In this document: positions 1-8,077 of the stretch, one piece after another
Layout: each line of letters begins with the position of its first letter
Position numbering within the stretch: position 1 is the stretch's first letter
DNA from: Trichomonas tenax
Taxonomy: Eukaryota; Parabasalia; Trichomonadida; Trichomonadidae
Direction: 5' to 3'
DNA length: 10,839 bases
Assembly: GCA_023091735.1 (NCBI GenBank)
Contig: JALKBU010001462.1
Span: 1-10,839, forward strand
Translations under genes and position numbers: made by a program
The notes under the pieces: generated by a model
Told to the model about the DNA's origin: nothing
Databases searched by the model: none
Seen by the model: only the letters and a program-made list of their open reading frames with translations

Positions 1-261
1 AAAAGAATCATCATTATTTTTGGGAGAATAACACACAAAGCTTATGTGTGAACACTTGAAATACTTTTTTTCATAAAAGCTAAAAAAGTATATTTGTGAA
101 TAGATTTACCTATTTATCATCGACAACAACATATTTTACGTTATATAAATGCTATACAATGGGAATATAATATATTATAATGAGTAAGGCACATCATGGC
201 AAATCAATGTTTTTGATGCAAGATATATCTAAAAATTTTAATGAAATATAGACTTTGTTAG

Positions 262-683
262 TTAATTCTTTAATATATCATGTACAACAGGATTTTGTAC
301 ATTGGGGTTCAATAACTTAGCAAAAAGTTAATCCAGTGAGTTAAAAAACGAGTTTCGCCGACTTTGCGTATGAAAATTTAATTGCCCATGAAATTCTGCT
401 ATTTCATTGCGTTCAATTTGTTTGATGCATTAAACAGTTACGATAGCCTAAGATAGCTATGTTATTTCAATTAGGTGCTTTGGTATCCATAAATAACACG
501 AATTATTACACCTAAATTTATGTATAGCTCTACATTGGTTCTAGGCTTTCGTCCACGTGAATTGATAGCATAACTGTCTCCCTTTACGTTATTTCGTGTA
601 AATGCCCTAAAGCTTTCATATGTTTTTCAAAAATCGAGGAATTTTTGAGTAATAATAAATTTATTTTTATGCTTACTATTCAT
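262..683 (-). pseudogene. Decayed small gene with AT-hook-like motif, family unknown
   Basis: I do not recognise the family. Read on the minus strand from the ATG at 683-681, the frame gives a start beginning MNSKHKNKF, one TGA after 18 codons, then about 50 open codons containing GDSYAINSRGRKPRTN and YINLGVIIRVIYGYQST, ending at a TAA. In a shifted frame it resumes with IERNEIAEFHGQLNFHTQ and, after one more TAA, NPNVQNPVVHDILKN, ending at the TAA at 264-262. RGRKPRT resembles an AT-hook, which would suggest DNA binding, but that is inference. The stretch is clearly richer in G+C than its flanks, as the intact genes are. A TCACA initiator-like site (703-699) lies 18 nt before the ATG, a spacing known for Trichomonas promoters. 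At least two internal stops and one frame change make this a broken copy. The lengths of the open stretches alone would not be significant. Confidence 0.4.
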
Positions 684-1283
684 ATATCAATGTTTTGTTG
701 TGAAATGCATATTTGTGTGAGATCCTCCTCAAAAACATGTATTTTCAATTTATTTTGACATTACAGCGATCTCAGTACTACAAATAATGCAAATTATACC
801 TTGAAATCGAGAAATATGCAAATTTTGCTGATTTTTTTTAATTTGTTTTCTCCCTGTTAGTATTTTGCAAATTTATTATCAAAATACTGCTAAGCGATGA
901 TTGGCAAATGAATTAATGCAAGAAAAAAGGGGTCCTGATTTTCACATCATTCATATTTTTTGAAAAAAATCACATTTCTTTTTCAAAATCTATGAATTTT
1001 AAGTTTTGATATATTTTTAAGCAAGACATATTAATGAATCTCCTCTAATATGCTATATGCAATTAATCGCATATCATTGTAAATCTAGATCTCTCTATCT
1101 TGAAAAGCATCAAATTGTGGGAAATACGTTTTTTAGACAATCTCATATAATATTTTGAGAGCCTATATTTGGCCATAGCGGACCCTTAATAAATATTTTA
1201 TTATTTTTTTATATATAAAGCTTATATCCGCAATCCACGTCTATATTATATATATACAAACATATATGTTTAATTCCTGTAAA

Positions 1284-1305
1284 TTGTTGAAAATGTTTTT
1301 CATGA
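1284..1305 (+). repeat. 22-bp dispersed repeat, copy 1
   Basis: The 22 bases here match 6595-6616 at 21 positions, the only change being G for A at the sixth base. The core TGAAAATGTTTTTCA is itself nearly palindromic. Weaker similarity seems to continue about 15 bases downstream in both copies. Function is unknown. It could be a remnant of a dispersed element or a conserved regulatory site. Confidence 0.55.
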
Positions 1306-1725
1306 ATACGTTACATGGCTCAATTAAATTTGTTTCTCATTATAAGCAAAATTTATAATAAAGCTCCAATAATCATGCAACACATAGGATATAGATTGGC
1401 GATGAAGATTAAAAACTATCCGATCTTCATCATAAATTTTGATCAATATCGAATTTATTAAAATTATAACTGAAGATAATATAAAGAGAAATTGTGTAAT
1501 TGCATAAGAGTAATTTCTATATTTCAACCTTTCATAGTCATTCTGTATAGTAAATCTCTGATTATTTCGAAGATCGAGTCTGAAAGGAAGAACTGTGGAC
1601 TGGATTGCTAGCATTTTGGCTACCAGTGCCAATGAAGCACTTAATTTTTCTTTTCAAAGTAAATTTAAACAAATATAGGATATCATTCTTCCAATAATCA
1701 TTTATAATCACATGCCACGTAAATA

Positions 1726-1755
1726 TTTATTTGTCAAATATATGTTTACATGTCA
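1726..1755 (+). repeat. Two TTTANNNGTCA motifs upstream of the ankyrin gene
   Basis: TTTATTTGTCA (1726-1736) and TTTACATGTCA (1745-1755) start 19 bp apart. The same core in the same orientation and with about the same spacing makes up the six-unit array at 5231-5336 on the other side of the ankyrin gene. They could be binding sites or remnants of a degenerate satellite. Nothing in the sequence decides between these. Confidence 0.55.
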
Positions 1756-1926
1756 GATAATATCACTTTTTCATGACAACTTTCGGTACGCAACATGAAG
1801 ATGATAAATTTAATAATGACAAAAAATCAAGGGGCTGAATCGAAGTAATTTCCTCAAAATTGAATTTTTCTACGACAATATTAGCAGATATGTGATAAAA
1901 AGCTTAAATTTCAAATTTTGCGAAAA

Positions 1927-4900
1927 ATGATAAAATATCCATTTTTTTCCTGTATGGAAAAGTTATTCGAAGAAATATGCGAAATTTTTAGTTCTGATTA
2001 CAAACATTCGATAAAAAAGAAGGTACATCCATACATCATGCAGTACTACAGCTTAGATCGCATAAAAAATTCGAAAAATCAAACAGTTATTCATTATTTC
2101 GGTGAAAATAAACAATATGATCGAATACATACAATTATTAAGTACTTTATGAGCATGAATCACATCGATTGCAATGGAAACAATCCTTTACACACTTGTT
2201 ATCATCATCCAAATTCTTTCATCGAATTATACAACAACGGATGCGATACATTGCATAAAAACAAGGACGGAGATACACCGTATAAGTTATTAATCCAAAA
2301 TTCATCCTTTGACACTTTCAAAGAAATTGCAGAAAAGATTTCACCAGATATACGTATGAATATTTATTACATCACTGACCTATGCATTAACTATCATCAA
2401 AAAAAGCACATAGAATTCTTAATAACCAAATATACACAACTAATGAAAGAATTATTCGATCCTTGTTTTTATAAATCATTATTTTACAAGCTGCTACAGA
2501 CAAACTGGCTAAAACCAATCATATTTAAAGCAGATAAATACAATCTTCTCACAGAAAATTCGATACAATTGTTAATTAATTCCGTAAAAAAATCAGAAAT
2601 CATCGATAAATTTGTAGGAATCTCAATAAATAGCAGCACTCAATACTTACAACAAATTAAATCCATATCAAGACCAATTTTTAAATTATATAAATTATTA
2701 TTAAACGCTTTAATGAGAAAACCGATGGATGACATCAATCTCGATGACACAAACAACAAAGGCTTCTTAGAATTTTTATTAAATAACGAAAATTTCATTC
2801 ATGCTTCAGCACGATTATCTCATGAAATTCTCCACCAAATTTTGACAACAGAAAACATCAGCAATTACAAATACGAGCATCCGATTTTTAGTTCATTTGA
2901 AAATGCGTACATAATTGAGGCTTTAGAGTGCTTCGTCAACTTAATGCCTGACTGCAATGTTCTTGATAGAAATGGACATGATTTGATGTATCATGCAATC
3001 AAAAGTCGTGTTGATCAAAAAGTTCTTGATTATGTATTCAAGCACTCAAAAGTTAACTATCAAGAAGACGTCGAATATGCCATCATTTGCGGTAATTGTG
3101 TTGCATCGGAGTTTTTGCTGAATAAGTTGGATCTAACTACAATTAATTTCCAGAGATTCATTCCGATATTATTTACCGATAGACATATTAGATTCATGTT
3201 GGAAAATGATCCTAATATCAACTACTTGGATTACTTGGTTTGGTCTATTCAGTCGAAGAATGAATTCCTTGTATCCAATATTATTTATAATGTGCCAGGA
3301 AAACTCGAATGGAGAAATACAAATAATCAAAACATCTTTCATCTCATTGGAAAATACTGTTCAAATGAATTGATTTCAAGGATTTCTCCTTTGAATCTGA
3401 TCATGTCGGAATATTTTCAAAGCAATCATCCAGAAATGATCAATAATCCTCATTCAGAAAAAATAAAAATATTTTGGAATGAGAACAAACACATGCTTAA
3501 TGAAAGAGATTCATTTAATTTGTCACCAGTTGACTATTTCTTGAAATACAAAAACCAAGATTTATTGGAATCTGTTATCAAAGATATAGATTTCAAAATC
3601 GATGTCATTCATAATCCAAATTATTCAACATTGGAAGATTTTCTCACAAGAACAGAAGCTGTAGATTCAATTTATTCAAAGAAGCCACTGGCGTGTTGGT
3701 ACACTGAAAAGATGGAATCTGATGAAGCGTTATTGAAATGTTTGGAACTCTTTGAAAAGTTTGGCTGCAACTTTAACATAAAATCTGATAATAATTATGT
3801 TATTGATATTGCAATCAAACGCAAATTCAAGCATTGTGTGAACTTCTTATATCAATATGGTGCATTAGCAGTGAAAAAAACAAACAGAGTTCAATTGAAA
3901 ATCATTCCGCAACAGTTTGTTCCAGCATCACGAGAATATAAAGATGATGAAGAAAGTGGTTTCTTTAAGCCAGTCACATACGCAAATCTTCAATATTTCC
4001 ATCAAAATGTTAAGAATTTAGAGAAGAATAAGAATGTTGAACTCCCATACTACATCATAGAAAACGGGAAAAACGAATATGAAGTATATGATTGCCTTTC
4101 ATTCTTAGCACACTTTAGCTATAAATTCCACATAAGATACCAAAAATCGGAAAAGCCAGAAACTTTGTTTGATCTTGCAAAATCGCTCAATTACAAGAAA
4201 GTGATGAAGCTGCTGAAAGAAACTGAAACCCCCGAGAAATTTACTTCTCTTCTATTTGGGATAAAGGAGAATCGAATTTCTGACATATCAGAAATTTCTA
4301 AGGTGCTAAATGATAGATTAATTGAAGAAAACCTTCCAAGATGCATTCGTTTGTTAATTAACCAATATTGCTGTTTATTAAGGTGTGATATTCAAATGAT
4401 CAAAATATTCACATTTCGTATTAGAGCTGATACAGATATTTGTCCTATATACACTCACTGGATGGACTTTGCTGATTGCTATTTTGAAGCAATAAAGTTG
4501 CTCAATCAAATCTATGCAGTCAATCAAAACTCTCCATTTTCTAAGATGGCCGAAGATCTTTTTTATCAAGTCGACAACTCTCAAAACAAGTTCAAGAGAG
4601 CATTCAGTGATATCTCCAAACAAGCAATTGGAGACGATAAAATGGAAAATGCAAAATTGAAATTTGCTGAATTCGAGAAAAAATCATCAAAAATCGTAAA
4701 CCTGGTTGCAAATAGTCAAAGATTTCGGAGTTTCAACATATTAAAATCGAAAGGAGTGAAAGCCCCATATGGAAATGAATTAGAACTGTTATTTTTCAAA
4801 GATTGCAACGAATCATTATCTCGTGAAGCAATTGCAATTGATGATAAATATGTTTATATTGGTTTATCAGCCCCGAATTCTCACATTGTTTCTCAAGCCA

Positions 4901-5118
4901 ATAATGAAGGCTTTTTCCTATTAATTCACAGTTATTATCCGAAAAGTGAAGTTGAAATTACTTACTTAAAGCCAAAGGGCGCAAGTCATGATTATAATGG
5001 ACTTCAAGTCAAACGCCATAATACTTTACTTTTAGAAGGCAATGGAGCGGGTCAAGCCGACAGATTATCATTGAACAACTACTTCTTATTAACGCATCAA
5101 TCTGTTTTGTTTTTATAG
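1927..5118 (+). CDS. Ankyrin-type repeat protein with unassigned C-terminal third
   Basis: A single intronless frame of 1,063 codons ending in TAG. The ATG at 1927 is chosen because the frame's only earlier start-like codon is a TTG nine bases upstream. Ankyrin-like units are degenerate and scattered. The clearest are at residues 51-122 (NGNNPLHTCYHHP, then NKDGDTPYKLLI), about 339-400 (DRNGHDLMYHAIKSR), 519-555 (NLSPVDYFLKYKNQDLLES), 599-650 (GCNFNIKSDNNYVIDIAIKR) and 744-768. Ankyrin stacks bind protein partners, and large families of such proteins are typical of trichomonads. I see no signal peptide or clear membrane segment, so a cytoplasmic scaffold or adaptor is the likely role (inference). 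Residues 769-1063 have no ankyrin pattern: a helical, charged part to about 940, then a part that looks beta-rich. I cannot assign a domain to it. The intact 3.2-kb frame contrasts with the broken genes nearby. Confidence is high for the gene, moderate for the family. Confidence 0.85.
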   Translation: MIKYPFFSCMEKLFEEICEIFSSDYKHSIKKKVHPYIMQYYSLDRIKNSKNQTVIHYFGENKQYDRIHTIIKYFMSMNHIDCNGNNPLHTCYHHPNSFIELYNNGCDTLHKNKDGDTPYKLLIQNSSFDTFKEIAEKISPDIRMNIYYITDLCINYHQKKHIEFLITKYTQLMKELFDPCFYKSLFYKLLQTNWLKPIIFKADKYNLLTENSIQLLINSVKKSEIIDKFVGISINSSTQYLQQIKSISRPIFKLYKLLLNALMRKPMDDINLDDTNNKGFLEFLLNNENFIHASARLSHEILHQILTTENISNYKYEHPIFSSFENAYIIEALECFVNLMPDCNVLDRNGHDLMYHAIKSRVDQKVLDYVFKHSKVNYQEDVEYAIICGNCVASEFLLNKLDLTTINFQRFIPILFTDRHIRFMLENDPNINYLDYLVWSIQSKNEFLVSNIIYNVPGKLEWRNTNNQNIFHLIGKYCSNELISRISPLNLIMSEYFQSNHPEMINNPHSEKIKIFWNENKHMLNERDSFNLSPVDYFLKYKNQDLLESVIKDIDFKIDVIHNPNYSTLEDFLTRTEAVDSIYSKKPLACWYTEKMESDEALLKCLELFEKFGCNFNIKSDNNYVIDIAIKRKFKHCVNFLYQYGALAVKKTNRVQLKIIPQQFVPASREYKDDEESGFFKPVTYANLQYFHQNVKNLEKNKNVELPYYIIENGKNEYEVYDCLSFLAHFSYKFHIRYQKSEKPETLFDLAKSLNYKKVMKLLKETETPEKFTSLLFGIKENRISDISEISKVLNDRLIEENLPRCIRLLINQYCCLLRCDIQMIKIFTFRIRADTDICPIYTHWMDFADCYFEAIKLLNQIYAVNQNSPFSKMAEDLFYQVDNSQNKFKRAFSDISKQAIGDDKMENAKLKFAEFEKKSSKIVNLVANSQRFRSFNILKSKGVKAPYGNELELLFFKDCNESLSREAIAIDDKYVYIGLSAPNSHIVSQANNEGFFLLIHSYYPKSEVEITYLKPKGASHDYNGLQVKRHNTLLLEGNGAGQADRLSLNNYFLLTHQSVLFL

Positions 5119-5140
5119 ATTCTTACATAATATTGTTTGT

Positions 5141-5148
5141 TAAATAAA
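5141..5148 (+). terminator. Putative polyadenylation signal of the ankyrin gene
   Basis: TAAATAAA begins 23 nt after the last base of the TAG stop. It contains both TAAA, the element reported as the Trichomonas vaginalis 3' signal, and the general eukaryotic AATAAA. The call rests on motif and position only, and such motifs are common in AT-rich DNA. Confidence 0.4.
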
Positions 5149-5230
5149 TATTTCTATACAAATGTAATTTTATATAAAAAAAACTGAATTAATTTACAAG
5201 ATAAAAATAGATTTACATTGTATATTAGAT

Positions 5231-5336
5231 TTTACGCGTCAGAATTAAATTTATATGTCATATATTTAGATGTCAAAAATATTATTTTACTTATCAGAAA
5301 AAATATTTATGTGTCGGAAATAATATTTACGTGTCA
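5231..5336 (+). repeat. Degenerate ~20-bp tandem array, six units, core TTTANNNGTCA
   Basis: Six units with the core TTTANNNGTCA start at 5231, 5250, 5265, 5286, 5306 and 5326, a spacing of 15-21 bp. Four match the core exactly. The other two are TTTACTTATCA and TTTATGTGTCG. The last two units share a longer form, ATATTTAYGTGTC. The array starts 113 bp after the ankyrin stop and ends about 280 bp before the next gene. Spacers are not unique sequences of constant length, so this is not a CRISPR. It may be a cluster of protein-binding sites or an eroded minisatellite. Confidence 0.65.
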
Positions 5337-5616
5337 TAAGTTTTTTTGGGTATTCATCAGTAAGTATCGAAAGTCTAAGTTTGAGCTATGCAAAGGTTCG
5401 CCCATCTTTATCCAACTTTATTTGCCCTTTGGATAATTTTTGAATTTCGAAATTGAACGGTTTACATGTTGACTAAATTTTAATAGAATTTTTGATAAGA
5501 TAAAAGCGGCTAAAATTATTAAGCTATAATATTAATATACATATAAAATGCTGGTCAATTTTCTATCGGATAATTTTTGAGTGGTTTACATCAAAAGGTG
5601 ACAATAACATTCCAAC

Positions 5617-6207
5617 ATGTTACCAACTTTTTTACGGCTCTGTATTTCGACAGTATCAGACAGCATGCATGGTTTCAATGCCCACATCCACGATATCCAA
5701 ATTATGAACCTGTACAGCCCTGCAATGACTCCAATGTTCAAAACGATATATTCGATAAATAATCAAGGTGAGTTCTTCGACAAAAATAGGAGTTCGCAAA
5801 TAAATGCGTCAGACAACGAGAACCCCTCCTTCGTTTATCCAGTTGCCTATGGAATCATTGCGTACATATGCGTATGCTTAGTTCACGGGCTTACAGACTC
5901 GACGTGCATTGAGAGCGATCTCGTTGACGAAGGTACGCAGGAAGAAAAGCCCTCCTTCCAATCACTTTCTGAATCGCAAATGGAAATTTTCCCTAAAAAC
6001 AGAGAATCTTTTTCCTTTATTACGAAAAACAAGCGCAATTGGGATGATATTGTTAATGAAGAAGCGTCCTTATTTAATATCAAACTGAAATGCAATGACT
6101 CTCAAGTTTTTAACACAGATGTTGTTTTCAAAGAAATTGTTCCAAACATTATCGACGTTTCCAATCAGCCCTCGAGAAGTATCTTTAGTGAGGACAATTG
6201 GTTCTAA
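5617..6207 (+). CDS. Hypothetical protein, one hydrophobic segment
   Basis: An open frame of 196 codons ending in TAA that I do not recognise. It is distinctly richer in G+C than its flanks, which supports real coding. ATG 5617 is the first in frame. ATG 5665 (residue 17) is an alternative start, with a TCAGA 7-9 nt ahead of it. Residues 72-91 (from FVYPVAYGIIAY to LVHG) are hydrophobic and could span a membrane. Before them is an Asn/Ser-rich stretch (52-69). After them comes an acidic, Ser-rich region (98-125), then a charged region with KNKRNWDDIVNEEASLFNI, and the protein ends SEDNWF. A second frame (to the stop at 5760-5762) also looks coding-like between 5655 and 5760 (FQCPHPRYPNYEPVQP), so the N-terminal part may be frameshifted or wrongly framed. 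TAAA at 6237-6240 lies 30 nt past the stop. Function unknown. Confidence 0.5.
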   Translation: MLPTFLRLCISTVSDSMHGFNAHIHDIQIMNLYSPAMTPMFKTIYSINNQGEFFDKNRSSQINASDNENPSFVYPVAYGIIAYICVCLVHGLTDSTCIESDLVDEGTQEEKPSFQSLSESQMEIFPKNRESFSFITKNKRNWDDIVNEEASLFNIKLKCNDSQVFNTDVVFKEIVPNIIDVSNQPSRSIFSEDNWF

Positions 6208-6251
6208 TATTATTTTTGTATTATATTCAATCGCGGTAAATATATATTTGT

Positions 6252-6417
6252 TTAGTCACGTCCTAGTTCTTGCATCCACAGTGTTGCAATGTGTGGTTCT
6301 CGATTTGTTATCTTTTTCCAAATTTTGCGATAACATTTTTCCTAACTGATTCAGCTTTACTCCCTTTGATGTCAACTCTTGTGGATGCTGTTGTATTCGG
6401 TGTAATAAAATGTTCAT
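6252..6417 (-). pseudogene. Short coding remnant, family unknown
   Basis: On the minus strand, the ATG at 6417-6415 opens a frame reading MNILLHRIQQHPQELTSKG and on to NVIAKFGKR, ending at the TAA at 6310-6308. The next frame then continues KITNREPHIATLWMQELGRD to the TAA at 6254-6252. One extra A in the A5 run just before the first stop would join them into about 54 codons. TAAA overlaps the final stop, as it does in two other minus-strand reading frames here. G+C is raised relative to the flanks. No upstream exon or initiator is visible, so it is probably a 5'-truncated fragment. I do not recognise the family. The stretches are short, so this rests on composition and context. Confidence 0.35.
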
Positions 6418-6554
6418 GCCATTATAGAAATTCGATATCAGATGTCATCATATAATATCACAGCGTAAATCCCTATTTTTTATTGTTTCATTATATTTAC
6501 ATCATTATACTGATACGCATATTGCTTTAATTCTATTATATAAAGAATTCATAT

Positions 6555-6585
6555 AACCTTAATATTTTGTCAATAATATAACCTT
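6555..6585 (+). repeat. Paired AACCTT motifs, similar to inverted copy at 8078-8136
   Basis: AACCTT occurs at 6555-6560 and 6580-6585, 25 bp apart, followed by TTCATTTGTTAA. On the opposite strand, 8136-8090 carries the same order: two AACCTT copies 26 bp apart, then GTCATTTGCTAA. The two blocks flank the F5/8 gene pair in inverted orientation. The match is imperfect. The hexamer alone is not over-represented in DNA of this composition, so only the combination is notable. Confidence 0.35.
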
Positions 6586-6594
6586 ATTGTTCAT

Positions 6595-6616
6595 TTGTTA
6601 AAAATGTTTTTCATGA
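6595..6616 (+). repeat. 22-bp dispersed repeat, copy 2
   Basis: Matches 1284-1305 at 21 of 22 positions in the same orientation. It lies immediately after the paired AACCTT block and 160 bp beyond the 3' end of the first F5/8 copy. Copy 1 has no intact gene next to it, so there is no shared gene context to suggest a role. Confidence 0.55.
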
Positions 6617-6775
6617 CATATTTGTTATGTTTCACAAAAACACAATGACTAAGCAAAATAAGTATGAAAATACTACTTTTTCAATATATTCTCACTCTGG
6701 GAATGTATAACATGGTTGATTATTCTAAAGTTATAAATACAAAAATTGCATTATGATATTTTCAAATTTGCAATG

Positions 6776-7361
6776 TCAATGAATTGGACCCTGAATCATA
6801 TCATAGAGTATACCTGTAAAATCAACAGCTGATAAACTCAAATAATATCGGTTGCTCTGATTAAGTCCTGTTTGAAGAATTTTTTAGGGATCGGCAAATG
6901 TTTGCTAATGGAAGAAGTTTTTTATCATTGCTCCCACATACAGTTAATGGTGGTTTCCATTTACATAAGCTATCATCATTGACATGCGAATCTATTGTTA
7001 CATAACTGCCGCCATTCAAGCAATCAACATTCCAACTTCGGATTGTTTCATCATCACTTGATGCTGTCATTATGCTATAACCTGTTATTTCCAGCGTTAG
7101 ATTGATAAACTGGAACTCAACTGATGAATTTTCTAATTTTTTAGAAGCCCATCCATTAGCTATATTCTCAATCAGCTTATCTGGAGATAACCAATTAGCA
7201 TTACCAAGATCAGAACTCATATTAATGTTAACATATTTGTGCATCTGGAGGTTATGTTTAAATCCATAATAAAATATCCAGTGCAATGGTGTTGTGTCAT
7301 CTGATGATGACACAATTACCAATAGTTCATTTTGCACTTTTGTGATCCGAAACCACTCCAT
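6776..7361 (-). pseudogene. F5/8 type C (discoidin-like) domain protein, frameshifted
   Basis: Downstream member of a tandem pair. F5/8 type C domains are beta-sandwich folds that usually bind glycans, lipids or protein partners. The open frame runs from ATG 7361 to TAA 6861 (166 codons). Its residues 83-112 (FQFINLTLEITGYSIM, then DDETIRSWNVDC) match the neighbour's FQFINTTLLVTGYSLM and DDENIRNWKVQC. After residue 160 homology stops, but the next frame continues LQTGLNQSNRYYLSLSAVDF, then TGILYD, to a TGA at 6778-6776. This matches the neighbour's IQTGANQSGRNHMSLAGVDF and TGILMD. Removing one A from the A6 run at 6885-6880 would join the two parts into about 194 residues, the size of the neighbour. 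The encoded protein therefore lacks the domain's final strands. Real decay and a homopolymer sequencing error both fit. No signal peptide or TAAA at the stop is seen. Confidence 0.8.
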
Positions 7362-7419
7362 CTAAACCTTATATTTCTCTATTTGTATTGAAAATCAACA
7401 TTCTATATTTCATATAACC

Positions 7420-7434
7420 TATATATATATATAT
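7420..7434. repeat. TA microsatellite between the two F5/8 copies
   Basis: Fifteen bases of alternating T and A lie in the 84-bp gap between the upstream copy's stop (7446) and the downstream copy's ATG (7361). The gap would have to hold the promoter of the downstream copy. No TCA(C/T)(A/T) initiator is seen within 20 nt of that ATG. Confidence 0.7.
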
Positions 7435-7445
7435 CATTGTTTACT

Positions 7446-8039
7446 TTAATAACCAAACAGCAAAACAACATAAACATTTTTCATTGCATTTCCGAATTTG
7501 CATAAGCATTCCAAGTTTGTTTGAATTAAACAATCCGGAAAATCCATGAGGATCCCTGTAAAGTCGACTCCAGCAAGGCTCATGTGATTTCTACCACTTT
7601 GGTTTGCACCTGTTTGAATAATTCTAATAGATTGACATGTAAACTTTGAGCTCAATTTAAAGAATTTTTTATCATTTCGATTACAAAAAGCATTAGCAGC
7701 CAATCCAGGACAAAGATTAGCATCGTTAGTGTGTGTATCGATTGTAGTGTAGACATTCCTATGGACACATTGAACTTTCCAATTCCGTATATTTTCGTCA
7801 TCTTGCGATGGAATCATTAAACTATATCCGGTGACTAACAATGTTGTATTTATGAATTGAAATTCAAGATTTTGATTAGCTATATTATCTGATGCCCATC
7901 CGTATTTATGTTGCAGATTTTCGATGAGTTGATTAGGTCGTAAATAATTTGAATCAAAATATTGTGTTGTTGAAGTAACCTGAACATATTTTCGAATAGG
8001 AACATTTCTTCTGAAAGCATAGTAAAATATTCCTTGCAT
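7446..8039 (-). CDS. F5/8 type C (discoidin-like) domain protein, 5' end damaged
   Basis: Upstream member of the tandem pair, with the domain complete at its C-terminal side. From ATG 8039 it encodes 197 residues. Key stretches are GIFYYAFRRN (3-12), LEFQFINTTLLVTGYSLM (59-76), DDENIRNWKVQC (80-91), and RIIQTGANQSGRNHMSLAGV then DFTGIL (139-164). The aromatic, GYSL and final IQTG motifs are those of galactose-binding-like F5/8 domains, common in trichomonad proteins. Homology to the other copy starts earlier: LLVVVTSSDDTIP is encoded in frame up to 8081, ahead of any ATG, then meets a TAA at 8084-8082. A shifted frame upstream holds IKVSFANN, matching TKVQNE in the other copy. The true start is therefore lost to a frameshift near 8078-8083, or sits in an exon I cannot define. 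Twenty-seven Cys-containing residues follow the domain. TAAA overlaps the stop (7448-7445). Expression as a shortened protein is possible. Confidence 0.65.
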   Translation of the reverse strand: MQGIFYYAFRRNVPIRKYVQVTSTTQYFDSNYLRPNQLIENLQHKYGWASDNIANQNLEFQFINTTLLVTGYSLMIPSQDDENIRNWKVQCVHRNVYTTIDTHTNDANLCPGLAANAFCNRNDKKFFKLSSKFTCQSIRIIQTGANQSGRNHMSLAGVDFTGILMDFPDCLIQTNLECLCKFGNAMKNVYVVLLFGY

Positions 8040-8077
8040 TGGTATTGTATCATCCGAAGATGTTACAACAACCAATA

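Larger units (their letters stand above)
684..1926. other. Intergenic region, 5' side of the ankyrin gene
   Basis: No gene is supported here. The sequence is AT-rich with homopolymer and TA-rich runs (notably 1195-1270). It holds a short hairpin at 859-888, with 9-bp arms AGTATTTTG and CAAAATACT around a 12-nt loop. It also holds the first copy of a 22-bp repeat (1284-1305) and two TTTANNNGTCA motifs (1726-1755), each listed separately. A minus-strand open frame at about 1324-1650 has no ATG at its head and is not called. No clear initiator precedes the ATG at 1927. The nearest candidate is TCAAA at 1911-1915, which lacks the pyrimidine expected after TCA. Confidence 0.6.

Noticed and set aside
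32..50. Imperfect palindrome centred on AAGCTT
   Set aside because: 17 of 19 positions match, but it is short, isolated and without a neighbouring gene to give it meaning.
1324..1632. Minus-strand open frame of 102 codons with a hydrophobic middle
   Set aside because: It starts at TTG, the first ATG is at 1614, the composition follows the AT-rich background, and frames of this length are expected by chance here.
4378..4623. Minus-strand open frame inside the ankyrin gene
   Set aside because: Shadow of the long plus-strand gene.
5231..5336. CRISPR-like array
   Set aside because: The unit is a short degenerate motif with variable 15-21 bp spacing and no unique spacers; the context is eukaryotic.
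5390..5410. tRNA T-arm-like GGTTCG
   Set aside because: No matching acceptor, D or anticodon arms around it. No tRNA gene was found in the window.
5218..5436. Plus-strand open frame through the TTTANNNGTCA array
   Set aside because: It starts at TTG and most of it is the tandem array read as protein. No family signal.
6095..6455. Two overlapping plus-strand open frames past the 196-codon gene
   Set aside because: They are other-frame readings of the gene's tail and of the minus-strand remnant at 6252-6417, whose protein looks more natural.
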